Below, in pieces: positions 1-6,673 of a DNA stretch of 37,961 bases. The notes under the pieces are model-generated. The model was given only the letters and a program-made list of their open reading frames with translations, had not been told where the DNA came from and did not search any database. Every line of letters begins with the position of its first letter. The first letter of the stretch is position 1. Source of the stretch: a virus. The position numbers and the translations under genes are program-made. Location of the stretch: the IMG/VR virus record IMGVR_UViG_3300037635_001819, positions 1 to 37,961 of that record, one strand, 5' to 3'.

Positions 1-24
1 GTACCTATTGTCTCACTTAAATAA
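1..24 (+). CDS. 3' end of an upstream late gene (partial)
   Basis: The first bases read VPIVSLK and then TAA, whose last A is the first base of the next ATG (TAATG coupling). This stop-start overlap is the junction style used through most of the genome, so a gene probably ends here. Too little is present to identify it; by position it would be the last tail-fibre-region gene. Confidence 0.3.
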   Translation, partial: VPIVSLK

Positions 25-275
25 TGGAAGCAGCAGTGACTGCTCTTATCGCTTTAATTGGTGGTGGGGCAGCTTTAAATAACAGATTACACAACAGAAT
101 AAATAACGTGCATGACCGCATTAGTGGTCTTGACAGACGTATTGATGCTATCGAATTAAACGTAGCTCAAGACTACGTATCTAAAGCTGACCTTACAGTA
201 ATAGTTCAACGTATGGAAGACCATATGGTACGTATCGAAAACAAATTAGATCAAATCGTATTGAGGAACACTTAA
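24..275 (+). CDS. Small membrane/coiled-coil protein, holin-like position
   Basis: 83 residues. Residues 2-18 are hydrophobic and small (AAVTALIALIGGG), which fits one membrane segment. Residues 23-80 are charged and heptad-like (Arg, Asp, Ile, Leu), which fits a coiled coil. It sits just before small terminase, where T7 carries its lysis gene 17.5 (holin), and it is fused by TAATG to the gene before and touches the gene after. Function is not certain: a holin or spanin-type lysis protein or a membrane-anchored late protein would all fit. The idea of a lysis role is inference from topology and position only. Confidence 0.6.
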   Translation: MEAAVTALIALIGGGAALNNRLHNRINNVHDRISGLDRRIDAIELNVAQDYVSKADLTVIVQRMEDHMVRIENKLDQIVLRNT

Positions 276-464
276 ATGCCATTCAAATTAGTAGATGTAA
301 CACGCGGCAAAGTTTTGCAAGAGTTTGACTCTCTTGAAGAAGCAGAAAAAACTCTGCGACATCAGTCAGTAGAGGATTACGTAAGGCTTGAAATCCAGGA
401 AGAAGTCGTAGCCAAACCAAAACCCAAAGCAAAAAAAGCTAATGTTAAAAAAGAAAGCGACTGA
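276..464 (+). CDS. Small late protein with Lys-rich tail, unknown
   Basis: 62 residues. It starts immediately after the preceding stop codon and overlaps the small terminase gene by 23 nt. The first 45 residues look folded (FKLVDVTRGKVLQEF, then an acidic helix), and residues 46-60 are a basic Lys/Pro/Ala tail (KPKPKAKKANVKK), suggesting nucleic-acid contact or a flexible tail. I do not recognise a family. The position between the putative lysis gene and terminase implies late expression. Confidence 0.6.
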   Translation: MPFKLVDVTRGKVLQEFDSLEEAEKTLRHQSVEDYVRLEIQEEVVAKPKPKAKKANVKKESD

Positions 465-687
465 AGATCAGTTCAACGAGCTGCACAATCTAGTTACTAA
501 AGAATTTCTTTCGCGAATCAAAGCTGGAGAAGCTACAACACAAGATTTAAAAGCTGCATGTGATTGGTTAGCAAAAAATGACATTAGTGGGGTTGCTACT
601 GAAGGTAATCCACTGTCAAAGCTTGCCAGCATTATGCCGTCCGTAGATCCAGAACTAGTACAGAGCAGACTTTATGGCAAGCGGTAA
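442..687 (+). CDS. Terminase small subunit (DNA maturase A, T7 gp18-like)
   Basis: 81 residues, close to T7 gp18 (89). The small terminase recognises concatemeric phage DNA and hands it to the large subunit for cutting and packaging. The sequence is helical, with the stretch DLKAACDWLAKNDISGV followed by a proline-bounded tail, the type of sequence annotated as small terminase in cyanopodoviruses. The strongest support is context: it lies upstream of the large terminase, as in T7 (18 then 19), though three genes are inserted between them here. Identity is by position and general resemblance, not by catalytic motif. Confidence 0.65.
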   Translation: MLKKKATEDQFNELHNLVTKEFLSRIKAGEATTQDLKAACDWLAKNDISGVATEGNPLSKLASIMPSVDPELVQSRLYGKR

Positions 688-937
688 AACATCACAGTAT
701 TACAAAAAGAATCCTGAAGCTCGTAAGCGTCGTCTTAAGCAACAGGCTAAATATAACAAGACTAAAAAAGGGCTAAAGATACGGACGGCTGCTAACAAAT
801 GCAATCGAAAGATGGGTACTTACGGTAATGGTGATGGTAAAGACTCAAGTCATACCGGCCCCAATACATGTAAAAAAGAATCTATGAAGATTAACCGTAC
901 TCGTCCACGAAAAGGTAAGAAATACGCATCCAAATGA
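674..937 (+). CDS. Small very basic protein, probable DNA-binding or virion component
   Basis: 87 residues, very rich in Lys/Arg/Asn/Gly (SQYYKKNPEARKRRLKQQAK, later TYGNGDGKDSSHTGPN). It begins inside the last codons of the small terminase gene and ends with an ATGA overlap to the HNH gene. Such basic proteins with an early YKKNPEARKRRL helix recur in marine phages and large viruses. A DNA-binding or DNA-condensing role is inferred from composition. Two Cys (in ANKCNRK and PNTCKK) are spaced too widely for an obvious zinc knuckle. Confidence 0.6.
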   Translation: MASGKTSQYYKKNPEARKRRLKQQAKYNKTKKGLKIRTAANKCNRKMGTYGNGDGKDSSHTGPNTCKKESMKINRTRPRKGKKYASK

Positions 938-1263
938 CACCATTACTCCCCACTCCTGAACACTACCTTTACAACCTAATAACCATGACATCCTCTGAAG
1001 CTAAGCGCCTTTGGAGGCGCAGCATTAAAGAGCATTTTAATTGCACATGTGTTTATTGCGGAGAAACTTATGAATTACATGAACTTACATTGGATCACGT
1101 CCAACCTCGAACTTTCGGTGGAGAAGATATTACAAGTAATCTTGTACCAGCCTGTCTCAAATGTAATCAGGATAAAGGGAGTAATGAATGGAAGAGTTGG
1201 ATGAGAGATACCTTTGGCCAAAATTTACTTAGGGAAGGGCTTATTCTTTCCCATATCTCTTAA
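934..1263 (+). CDS. HNH endonuclease (free-standing)
   Basis: 109 residues. The core is a classic zinc-stapled beta-beta-alpha-metal nuclease: CVYCG (about residues 39-43), LDHVQP with the general-base His, a GGEDITSNL segment, then CLKCNQDKG, giving two CxxC zinc pairs and an HNN-type active site. It nicks or cuts DNA. It separates the small terminase from the large one, a common site for HNH genes; some phage HNH proteins near terminase are packaging cofactors, others are homing endonucleases. Since two introns in this genome lack their own nuclease, this is one candidate for acting on them in trans (inference). The start overlaps the previous stop (ATGA). Confidence 0.85.
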   Translation: MTPLLPTPEHYLYNLITMTSSEAKRLWRRSIKEHFNCTCVYCGETYELHELTLDHVQPRTFGGEDITSNLVPACLKCNQDKGSNEWKSWMRDTFGQNLLREGLILSHIS

Positions 1264-2067
1264 ATGAATAAAGAACTTACTATTAAAGAGCGGGCTGCTC
1301 TGTTAATGGGTCTTATGAGTAACTCTTCTTCAGTACAAATGCCTACTAAAGAGGCAAGGGAAGCTCTTAAAATCTTAAACAGTTTGCAGACTAATACTTC
1401 TAAAACAAAAGGCCCCGCCAAAATCATTAAAAATCCTGTCACAAATACAAAAGTTGTGATGAGTCAAAATCCTAATGCTGGTGGAGGAAATGACGTTTCT
1501 TTCACGACAGGTAGGGGTTATCAAAGACCTGGCAAACCTAACTCACCAACGCAGCTTCAAGGTATTCAAGCAACTTTAAATCAGATGCTTAGTGAAATAC
1601 CAATTAAAGGGACAACAGGTGATTCACGCTATACCGCTTCTCCGATTTTTGACGAAAAAGATTTGGATAGGTCTCTTTCTGGTCGTGGTTCTTACGAAGG
1701 TCAACGTGCTCGAGCTTATCGTCGTATGACTAAAGGTGCTTTCGCTTTACCACCAGATAATGACACTATGCGTGGTAATCGTCTAGGTGAATCTAGGTGG
1801 CAACCTAGAGGTGCTAAAAGCCGTTACGCAAAAGCTGTCAATTACGACTTAACTGATGTTGTTAAACAGCTTGGTATTAAAGGTGCAACTCGCACTGCTA
1901 TACGAAGTATTCCTGTTATTGGAAAATATCTTCAGGCATATATGACAGCTGAAGATACAGTAAAAGGACTTACTGGCAAAAGTCCTACTGGAGAATCTAT
2001 TAAATTTGCCCAGGAATCTATTCGAGATCAATCAATGCCGAGACCAGCCACATTAATGATTCGATAA
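1264..2067 (+). CDS. Hypothetical late protein between HNH and terminase
   Basis: 267 residues, beginning directly after the HNH stop codon and ending 4 nt before the terminase start. The N-terminus is helical (LTIKERAALLMGLM), the middle (residues 70-180) is Gly/Ser/Arg-rich and low in order, and the C-terminus has a helix-prone stretch (VVKQLGIKGATRTAIRSI). No enzyme motif was found. The disordered, basic middle and the late position fit a minor virion or packaging-associated protein, but this is a guess. Confidence 0.6.
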   Translation: MNKELTIKERAALLMGLMSNSSSVQMPTKEAREALKILNSLQTNTSKTKGPAKIIKNPVTNTKVVMSQNPNAGGGNDVSFTTGRGYQRPGKPNSPTQLQGIQATLNQMLSEIPIKGTTGDSRYTASPIFDEKDLDRSLSGRGSYEGQRARAYRRMTKGAFALPPDNDTMRGNRLGESRWQPRGAKSRYAKAVNYDLTDVVKQLGIKGATRTAIRSIPVIGKYLQAYMTAEDTVKGLTGKSPTGESIKFAQESIRDQSMPRPATLMIR

Positions 2068-2071
2068 CTAT

Positions 2072-3802
2072 ATGACTAACGTCTTAGAGGCGTTACAGGA
2101 TGATTTCAAGCTGTTCCTACAAGCACTGTGGGGTCAGCTTGACCTTCCTACGCCAACACGCGCTCAATACGCAATCGCTGATTACTTACAGCACGGTCCT
2201 AAACGTCTACAAATCCAAGCTTTTAGAGGAATCGGTAAATCTTGGATTACTGGTGCGTTCGTTCTTTGGACTCTTTTTAAAGATCCTGAAAAGAAAATCA
2301 TGATCATTTCTGCATCTAAAGAACGTGCAGACAACATGTCCATCTTTCTACAGAAACTGATAATTGAAACACCATGGTTGGTGCATTTGCGCCCTAAATC
2401 TGATGACTCCCGTTGGAGTCGCATCTCATTTGACGTTAATTGTTCCCCTCACCAAGCTCCTTCTGTTAAATCAGTCGGTATTACTGGCCAGCTTACCGGT
2501 AGTCGCGCTGATTTAATGATTCTGGACGACATTGAAGTTCCTGGCAACTCAATGACAGAAATGATGAGGGAAAAACTTCTGCAACTTTGTACTGAAGCTG
2601 AATCTATCCTTACTCCTAAAGATGATAGCCGTATTATGTACCTTGGAACGCCACAGACGGTGTTTACGGTCTACAGGAAGCTCGCAGAACGTAACTATAG
2701 ACCTTTTGTATGGCCAGCACGTTTCCCGCGCTCTCTGGCTAATTACGAAGGGCTGATAGCACCTGCTTTACAAGCTGATATTGATCAAGGTGCTGAAAAA
2801 TGGCAAGTAACTGACCCAGATAGATTTAATGATGAAGATCTTATTGAACGTGAAGCAGCAATGGGCCGAAGCAACTTCATGCTTCAGTTCATGCTTGATA
2901 CAAGCCTCAGTGACTCTGAAAAGTTCCCCCTTAAAATGGCTGATCTTATCGTCACCTCTGTTAACCCTACCTCTGCTCCTGACTCAATCGTCTGGTGCTC
3001 AGACCCCAGAAATGTTATCAAGGAACTCCCCACTGTCGGATTACCTGGAGATTATTTCTACAGTCCAATGCAGCTTCAAGGTGACTGGGAGCCCTACCAA
3101 GAGACAATCTGCAGCGTTGATCCGTCGGGTAGAGGCTCGGATGAAACGGCAGCAGCTTTTATCTCACAACGAAATGGTTTTCTGTACTTGCACGAAATGC
3201 GTGCTTACAGAGATGGATACTCTGACACAACGCTTTTGGATATTCTAAAAGGTTGTCGTAAGTTTAATGTTACCAAACTAGTTATAGAAACTAACTTCGG
3301 TGACGGTATTGTCGCTGAACTATTTAAAAAACACCTTATTCAAACAAAACAAGCTATAGATGTCGAAGAAGTTAGAGCAACAGTCCGTAAAGAACAACGT
3401 ATCATTGATTCGTTGGAACCCGTTCTTAATCAGCATAGGCTTGTTGTGGATCGCTCTGTTGTTGATTGGGACTACAACTCCAACAAACAAGCCGCTCCTG
3501 AAGAACGACTTCTCTACATGCTCTTCTATCAGATGAGTCGTATGTGTCGTGAAAAAGGCGCAGTTAAACACGACGACAGATTGGATTGCCTTAGTCAAGG
3601 TGTTCAATACTTTACAGACTGTATGTCTATATCGGCTCAAGAGGTCATTAATACACGTAAACGTGAAGAGTGGAATGACATCCTTAGAGCCTCTATAGAA
3701 GACCCCCAAGGCTCCGCTAATCACCTTGTATTAGGTCTAAATAAAGACCAAAGAGAGCTAGCTAGAGGTAACCCCGGAAACTCAGTCCCTAACTGGGTTT
3801 AG
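2072..3802 (+). CDS. Terminase large subunit (DNA maturase B, T7 gp19-like)
   Basis: 576 residues (T7 gp19: 586). This is the ATP-driven packaging motor with a C-terminal RNase H-like nuclease that cuts concatemers. Walker A is AFRGIGKS with Lys at residue 56, essentially the T7 form. Walker B is LMILDDIEVPG with Asp 152/153. The nuclease domain opens with CSVDPSGRGSDETA (about residues 348-361), giving its first metal-binding Asp, and ends with KHDDRLDCLSQ near residue 510. It is preceded by a gene 4 nt away and followed by a strong hairpin terminator. Identification is secure. Confidence 0.96.
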   Translation: MTNVLEALQDDFKLFLQALWGQLDLPTPTRAQYAIADYLQHGPKRLQIQAFRGIGKSWITGAFVLWTLFKDPEKKIMIISASKERADNMSIFLQKLIIETPWLVHLRPKSDDSRWSRISFDVNCSPHQAPSVKSVGITGQLTGSRADLMILDDIEVPGNSMTEMMREKLLQLCTEAESILTPKDDSRIMYLGTPQTVFTVYRKLAERNYRPFVWPARFPRSLANYEGLIAPALQADIDQGAEKWQVTDPDRFNDEDLIEREAAMGRSNFMLQFMLDTSLSDSEKFPLKMADLIVTSVNPTSAPDSIVWCSDPRNVIKELPTVGLPGDYFYSPMQLQGDWEPYQETICSVDPSGRGSDETAAAFISQRNGFLYLHEMRAYRDGYSDTTLLDILKGCRKFNVTKLVIETNFGDGIVAELFKKHLIQTKQAIDVEEVRATVRKEQRIIDSLEPVLNQHRLVVDRSVVDWDYNSNKQAAPEERLLYMLFYQMSRMCREKGAVKHDDRLDCLSQGVQYFTDCMSISAQEVINTRKREEWNDILRASIEDPQGSANHLVLGLNKDQRELARGNPGNSVPNWV

Positions 3803-3804
3803 GT

Positions 3805-3826
3805 GCGATAGGCAGTGTATACAGGG
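3805..3826 (+). repeat. 22-bp exact repeat, copy 1 (second copy in the RNA polymerase gene)
   Basis: These 22 bases, starting GCGATAGGCAGTG and ending TACAGGG, recur exactly at 11227-11248, inside the RNA polymerase coding sequence, same strand. Copy 1 lies just after the terminase stop codon. A 22-base match by chance in 38 kb is very unlikely. The role is unknown (see findings). Confidence 0.8.
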
Positions 3827-3847
3827 GGAGAGAGGGTGGACTCGAAC
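3827..3847 (-). other. tRNA 3'-end-like fragment (minus strand)
   Basis: On the minus strand these bases read GTTCGAGTCCACC followed by CTCTCTCC, which looks like a T-loop (TTCGAGT), the 3' half of a T-stem and an acceptor 3' strand of serine-tRNA type. The 5' half of the T-stem and the rest of a tRNA are absent, so this is not a functional tRNA gene. It could be a scar or attachment-like core taken from a host tRNA, or chance; register against a standard tRNA-Ser acceptor is off by one. Confidence 0.35.
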
Positions 3848-3857
3848 TTTGTATAGA

Positions 3858-3881
3858 GGGGAAGACATCAACTTCCCCTTT
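3858..3881 (+). terminator. Intrinsic terminator after the large terminase gene
   Basis: A 7-bp perfect stem GGGGAAG/CTTCCCC with a 7-nt loop, followed by TTT. It is placed 55 nt after the terminase stop, where the late transcript of a T7-like phage would end. A second hairpin follows directly. Confidence 0.7.
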
Positions 3882-3884
3882 ACT

Positions 3885-3906
3885 AATGTCCCCGGGAATG
3901 GACATT
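3885..3906 (+). terminator. Second hairpin in tandem with the terminase terminator
   Basis: A 7-bp perfect stem AATGTCC/GGACATT around an 8-nt loop, with no strong T-run after it. It may reinforce termination or protect the 3' end of the late mRNA. It starts 6 nt after the preceding stem. Confidence 0.5.
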
Positions 3907-3975
3907 CTGTAAGTACTGCCCAACAACAAAAGACACAAAAGACACAAACTAGAACTAACTCCTTATTGATCTTGT

Positions 3976-3992
3976 AATTCATTGAATGAATT
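3976..3992. promoter_or_regulatory. 17-bp palindrome upstream of a post-terminase gene
   Basis: AATTCATT-G-AATGAATT is a perfect odd-centred palindrome about 50 bp before the gene at 4044. Part of it (TTAATTCATT-like) recurs at about 4024-4033. It could be an operator, a terminase or replication signal near the genome end, or an AT-rich hairpin. Between 3803 and 4043 I see only this element, the repeat, the tRNA-like piece and the two hairpins, and no gene. Confidence 0.4.
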
Positions 3993-4043
3993 CACTTATC
4001 AATTCCGTGATTACTGTCGTTAGTTAATTCATTTAATACTTAT

Positions 4044-4418
4044 ATGAAACCAGAAGAGTTCACAGGTAATTCTCACGACATGAGATACGAATATCACCGT
4101 GTAAGAGAAGGCCCTAATTACTTCGTTAGTTACTACAAGCATTCCTCCCGTCTTCATTATGACCCTAAAGATACTTGGCGTACTCTTGGTGTTGCTAAGT
4201 TCACTGATACTGGTAAAGCTCTCAAAGAATGGTGCCTCCTGATGGATGAAACCTACGGTCAGCCACAACGAGATAAATGGTTGATACATGCCGCTGCGGG
4301 AGCGAGCGAAGGTCACGACGAAGGAGTGGCCGAGGCGAGCGGGAGAAAGGATACTTCCTTCGCTTCTGAAGCAATGGAAGAAGAAAATCCCTGTTCTAAT
4401 ACTAAAATGGTGACTTAA
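4044..4418 (+). CDS. Hypothetical protein after terminase
   Basis: 124 residues. Residues 1-75 look folded, with Tyr/His/Arg-rich strands (NYFVSYYKHSSRLHYD) and then a helix (TGKALKEWCLLMDETYG). Residues 83-124 are Ala/Gly/Glu-rich and probably disordered. The corresponding DNA at about 4290-4350 (GCTGCGGGAGCGAGCGAAGG and onward) is clearly more GC-rich than its surroundings, which hints at an added or repeat-derived tail. No family recognised. The next gene starts directly after its stop. Confidence 0.55.
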   Translation: MKPEEFTGNSHDMRYEYHRVREGPNYFVSYYKHSSRLHYDPKDTWRTLGVAKFTDTGKALKEWCLLMDETYGQPQRDKWLIHAAAGASEGHDEGVAEASGRKDTSFASEAMEEENPCSNTKMVT

Positions 4419-4580
4419 ATGTACTGCAGCCTTATTACGTTCCTCTGTATTGTCGGAGGTGTACAGGTCGGTCCAGAACAATACAAGATTGATGTGTACA
4501 ATCAGATGGATAAGGCTTTTTACGAAGTTTATGTCCCGATACAACACAAAGATCAGGTTATTAGCCTCATAAATTTTTGA
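4419..4580 (+). CDS. 53-residue protein with hydrophobic N-terminus
   Basis: The ATG follows the preceding TAA with no gap. The first 18 residues (MYCSLITFLCIVGGVQVG) are hydrophobic, like a short membrane segment or signal; the rest is mixed and polar with a Tyr/Val-rich strand (AFYEVYVPIQ). No family recognised. It is the last gene before the non-coding stretch that likely holds the genome ends. Confidence 0.5.
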   Translation: MYCSLITFLCIVGGVQVGPEQYKIDVYNQMDKAFYEVYVPIQHKDQVISLINF

Positions 4581-4998
4581 CATAATTTTCAGAAGGGATT
4601 ACGTATATGCAGGGCCGCAGGGTCGTACCCCCATGCCCCCTTTTTGTGCCCTGCTGTACCGTTTTTGCCGCGCTGGATAGAGGATCCAGCCGCCAACACT
4701 GGCCAGGGGTGGCACGGCAATGGCACGAGGCTGACACTGCGCCGTGCTGTTACATCTCTTAATCTCACACAATCTGTAGCGATTCCAGCCATAGCAATGG
4801 ATCACAGCAATATAAGGACAGCCAGCCTGTTACATCAGCACAACTGATAACCGCTGCTATCACTGGCATCCTATCCATTACGGTACAGGTTGATACCTAT
4901 TCATTGTTGTCCGTTGTGGATAGGTCGGATAAATTGACATCAAGCAACAGCACTCGCTACAACGCTGCTCTGCTTACAACCTATTCACCCACGAACAA
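4581..4998. other. 418-nt non-coding, GC-rich structured region (candidate genome-end region)
   Basis: No convincing gene is seen here on either strand. About 4605-4760 is much richer in GC than the genome and contains nested inverted repeats: GCAGGGC at 4609-4615 with GCCCTGC at 4648-4654, GGGT/ACCC at 4620-4630 inside it, and a 7-bp hairpin GCTGGAT/ATCCAGC at 4672-4690. CCTATCCA at about 4870 pairs with TGGATAGG at about 4917. T7-like genomes have terminase at the right end and early genes at the left end, so the direct terminal repeats and concatemer junction should fall between 3803 and 4998; this is inference from gene order. Confidence 0.5.
4934..4963 (+). promoter_or_regulatory. Candidate host sigma70-type early promoter
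   Basis: A perfect -35 TTGACA at 4934-4939, an 18-bp spacer, and TACAAC at 4958-4963 (4 of 6 matches to TATAAT). It lies 36 nt upstream of the first early gene, where host RNA polymerase must start transcription after entry. The -10 is weak, so confidence is limited. Confidence 0.4.
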
Positions 4999-5256
4999 AT
5001 GAATGATCCCATCGAGCACTTTCTAGCTGCTCTCCTGCTCCTTTGTGAGGGCCTCTGCTGGGTCATCAACGAACTAGCAGGTCACCACGTCCAACAGCTT
5101 CCAACCTTCAAACCTTTTCAACCTGTCCAACTGCTCACACGTGCTCTTCTTATTGAAGAAGCAAAGATCCTCAGATCACTAGGCAACACATACAAACAAA
5201 TTGCCACTGCACAACAGATCAGCAGCTCCACAGCCTGGCACTACGTCAACGGCTAG
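4999..5256 (+). CDS. First early gene: small protein with C-terminal HTH-like segment
   Basis: 85 residues. Residues 7-25 are hydrophobic (FLAALLLLCEGLCWVINEL), either a membrane helix or a buried helix. Residues 53-85 (ILRSLGNTYKQIATAQQISS then STAWHYV) resemble the resolvase or Hin type helix-turn-helix, with the 'ask repeatedly, choose pathway' spacing. It could be an early transcription regulator. It is first in the early block after the candidate promoter. Confidence 0.6.
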   Translation: MNDPIEHFLAALLLLCEGLCWVINELAGHHVQQLPTFKPFQPVQLLTRALLIEEAKILRSLGNTYKQIATAQQISSSTAWHYVNG

Positions 5257-5297
5257 CACCAAGGACTCAACCCACCTAATCATCACAGTCATCCACC

Positions 5298-5477
5298 ATG
5301 TCTTTTGAATTTAACGAGAGCTACATCAAGCCAAGCGACCCAAACGAAATCAAAGACGATGCCCATCGTTTGTTTCATGCAATGACTCACGATGATCTCG
5401 TAAATCTAGCTTCAACCTACTTCCCTTCAGATCTTCTAGCTGAATTGATCGATGACAAAATGATGGGGAGGGTTTGA
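5298..5477 (+). CDS. Small early protein, unknown
   Basis: 59 residues, acidic and helical (EIKDDAHRLFHAMTHDDLVN). It starts at an ATG preceded by CACAGTCATCCACC, a relative of the leader found before other early genes, and its stop overlaps the region just before the next ATG. No family recognised. Small acidic early phage proteins often bind and inhibit host enzymes, but nothing here shows that. Confidence 0.55.
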   Translation: MSFEFNESYIKPSDPNEIKDDAHRLFHAMTHDDLVNLASTYFPSDLLAELIDDKMMGRV

Positions 5478-5479
5478 TC

Positions 5480-6091
5480 ATGTCACGTAAGAACACCAAT
5501 AACATCAAGGCTGTTTACGCTTTGGCTAGCGTTGATGACATCGTTCAAGGCACACAATGGTATGAACAGGCAGCATTAGCAGCGCACGAGCTTTCAAAGG
5601 CTTATGACGTTCACGAACTAGCTGCTGTTTGTGTCATCGCTGCGCTGTCACCACGTAATAAATGGAGCCGTAATCTTGTCGATGCTGAGAATTTAATCGA
5701 AGCTTATAAAGCTGATTCAAACAGTGCCATACATGTAAAAGTTTGTACGTTCAATAAGAACAAACATAAGGCAATTGAGATTCTTTCTTATTACGATCAA
5801 CAGGGTTACTCTTCTTTTGATCATGCCCTGTCTATTTTGTCAGGTCCAAAACTCATTGAGTTTGCAACATGTATCAGTGGCTTACATGATGATGTTTGCA
5901 TAGATGGGCACGCCTACTGCATATGGAACGGTGGAAGAACGTCACTAGCTGACGTGCCAGCCATAGGTGTAAAACTAAGAAAAGAAATTAAGGCTGACTA
6001 TGTTAAATCAGCCAAGAAGATGGGTGTTTCTCCTGCTGTTATGCAAGCCATTACCTGGTGTACGTGGAGACGCATTCATAACGTTGCATAA
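5480..6091 (+). CDS. HhH-glycosylase-fold-like protein (DUF7178 type)
   Basis: 203 residues from ATG 5480, which I prefer over a TTG two codons upstream. The pattern AALSPRNKWSRNLVDAENLI, then NKNKHKAIEIL, LSGPKLIEF, DDVCIDGHAY and finally QAITWCTWRRI matches a phage family annotated as DUF7178, whose G.K..F / D.H layout recalls helix-hairpin-helix DNA glycosylase folds. A DNA repair or modification-related role is possible, but catalytic residues are not proven. It is the largest early gene, and a pair of hairpins follows it. Confidence 0.65.
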   Translation: MSRKNTNNIKAVYALASVDDIVQGTQWYEQAALAAHELSKAYDVHELAAVCVIAALSPRNKWSRNLVDAENLIEAYKADSNSAIHVKVCTFNKNKHKAIEILSYYDQQGYSSFDHALSILSGPKLIEFATCISGLHDDVCIDGHAYCIWNGGRTSLADVPAIGVKLRKEIKADYVKSAKKMGVSPAVMQAITWCTWRRIHNVA

Positions 6092-6124
6092 CCTATCCAC
6101 ATAGACATATTGACTCTCTCCTTT

Positions 6125-6142
6125 AGGGGCTTAATTGCCCCT
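6125..6142 (+). terminator. Hairpin after the DUF7178-type gene
   Basis: AGGGGC-TTAATT-GCCCCT, a 6-bp perfect stem without a T-run. It lies 34 nt after the stop codon and directly before a second stem with a T-rich tail. Confidence 0.45.
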
Positions 6143-6147
6143 TAATG

Positions 6148-6186
6148 AGGGACTCACATCCCTTGTCTTTTCTTTTCTTTTTTATC
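6148..6186 (+). terminator. Probable intrinsic terminator or attenuator within the early block
   Basis: A 5-bp stem AGGGA/TCCCT with a 6-nt loop, followed by a long T-rich run (TGTCTTTTCTTTTCTTTTTT). Together with the hairpin just upstream it would reduce host polymerase read-through from the first early genes. Confidence 0.5.
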
Positions 6187-6456
6187 ATGATTAATCCTTT
6201 TGGGTATCAGACACTGATTAATGTCATGGGGACATCTCATTCAGTGAACAATGTCACAACGGATCTAATCAATGGTGAGGTTGTTGTCGAACAATCCTCC
6301 GGAGTTGTAACCGTTCATGATCATGTGTCACGACTTGCAATTCTAAACCTCATCTACGGCAAAAGTATTTCAATTGATCTTTGGGTAGATAACAATCTAT
6401 CTGACGATATCAACTGCTATTTTGATCATAAGCTGGCGTCAAACTATAGCGATTAA
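6187..6456 (+). CDS. Early protein, unknown
   Basis: 89 residues from ATG 6187; an ATG at 6145 would add 14 residues but lies inside the hairpin. Predicted mostly beta: NVTTDLINGEVVVEQSSGVV, then a helix HVSRLAILNLIYG. No family recognised and no strong Shine-Dalgarno sequence. A long run of T lies after the stop. Confidence 0.5.
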   Translation: MINPFGYQTLINVMGTSHSVNNVTTDLINGEVVVEQSSGVVTVHDHVSRLAILNLIYGKSISIDLWVDNNLSDDINCYFDHKLASNYSD

Positions 6457-6484
6457 ATATTATTTTTTTTTTTGGATGTCACAC

Positions 6485-6508
6485 TCACAATCATCAAGGA
6501 CGCAGACC
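6485..6508 (+). promoter_or_regulatory. Repeated translation leader, copy 1
   Basis: TCACAATCATCAAGGACGCA then GACC leads to the ATG at 6509. Almost the same sequence precedes the ATG at 7219. The AAGGA core is a Shine-Dalgarno sequence 8 nt from the start. Confidence 0.55.
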
Positions 6509-6673
6509 ATGTATTCAGTACAAGTGCTCAACGGCAACCGTTGGGAAGATCTAAAAACGTATCAACCCAGATCATGGGACAACGCTGTGATGCTGTTTAC
6601 GGCATACATGGAAAGGTTTCAGATGCATGACTATCGAATCTTCCCTGTTGTTTCTTTGCCTGAGGTTAAGTGA
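6509..6673 (+). CDS. 54-residue early protein, unknown
   Basis: The start is fixed by AAGGA 8 nt upstream and by the shared leader. The sequence begins MYSVQVLNGNRWEDLKTYQP and contains an amphipathic helix (WDNAVMLFTAYMERFQM). It looks like a small alpha/beta fold. No family recognised. It is coupled to the next gene by a TGATG overlap. Confidence 0.55.
   Translation: MYSVQVLNGNRWEDLKTYQPRSWDNAVMLFTAYMERFQMHDYRIFPVVSLPEVK

Noticed and set aside
4589-4847. Reading frames of 66-68 residues on both strands in the GC-rich patch
   Set aside because: They overlap one another on opposite strands, have Pro/Arg-rich random-looking sequence, no ribosome site, and follow from the GC-rich composition.
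6106-6135. Host promoter from TTGACT at about 6110
   Set aside because: No acceptable -10 at 16-18 bp; the downstream sequence forms a hairpin.
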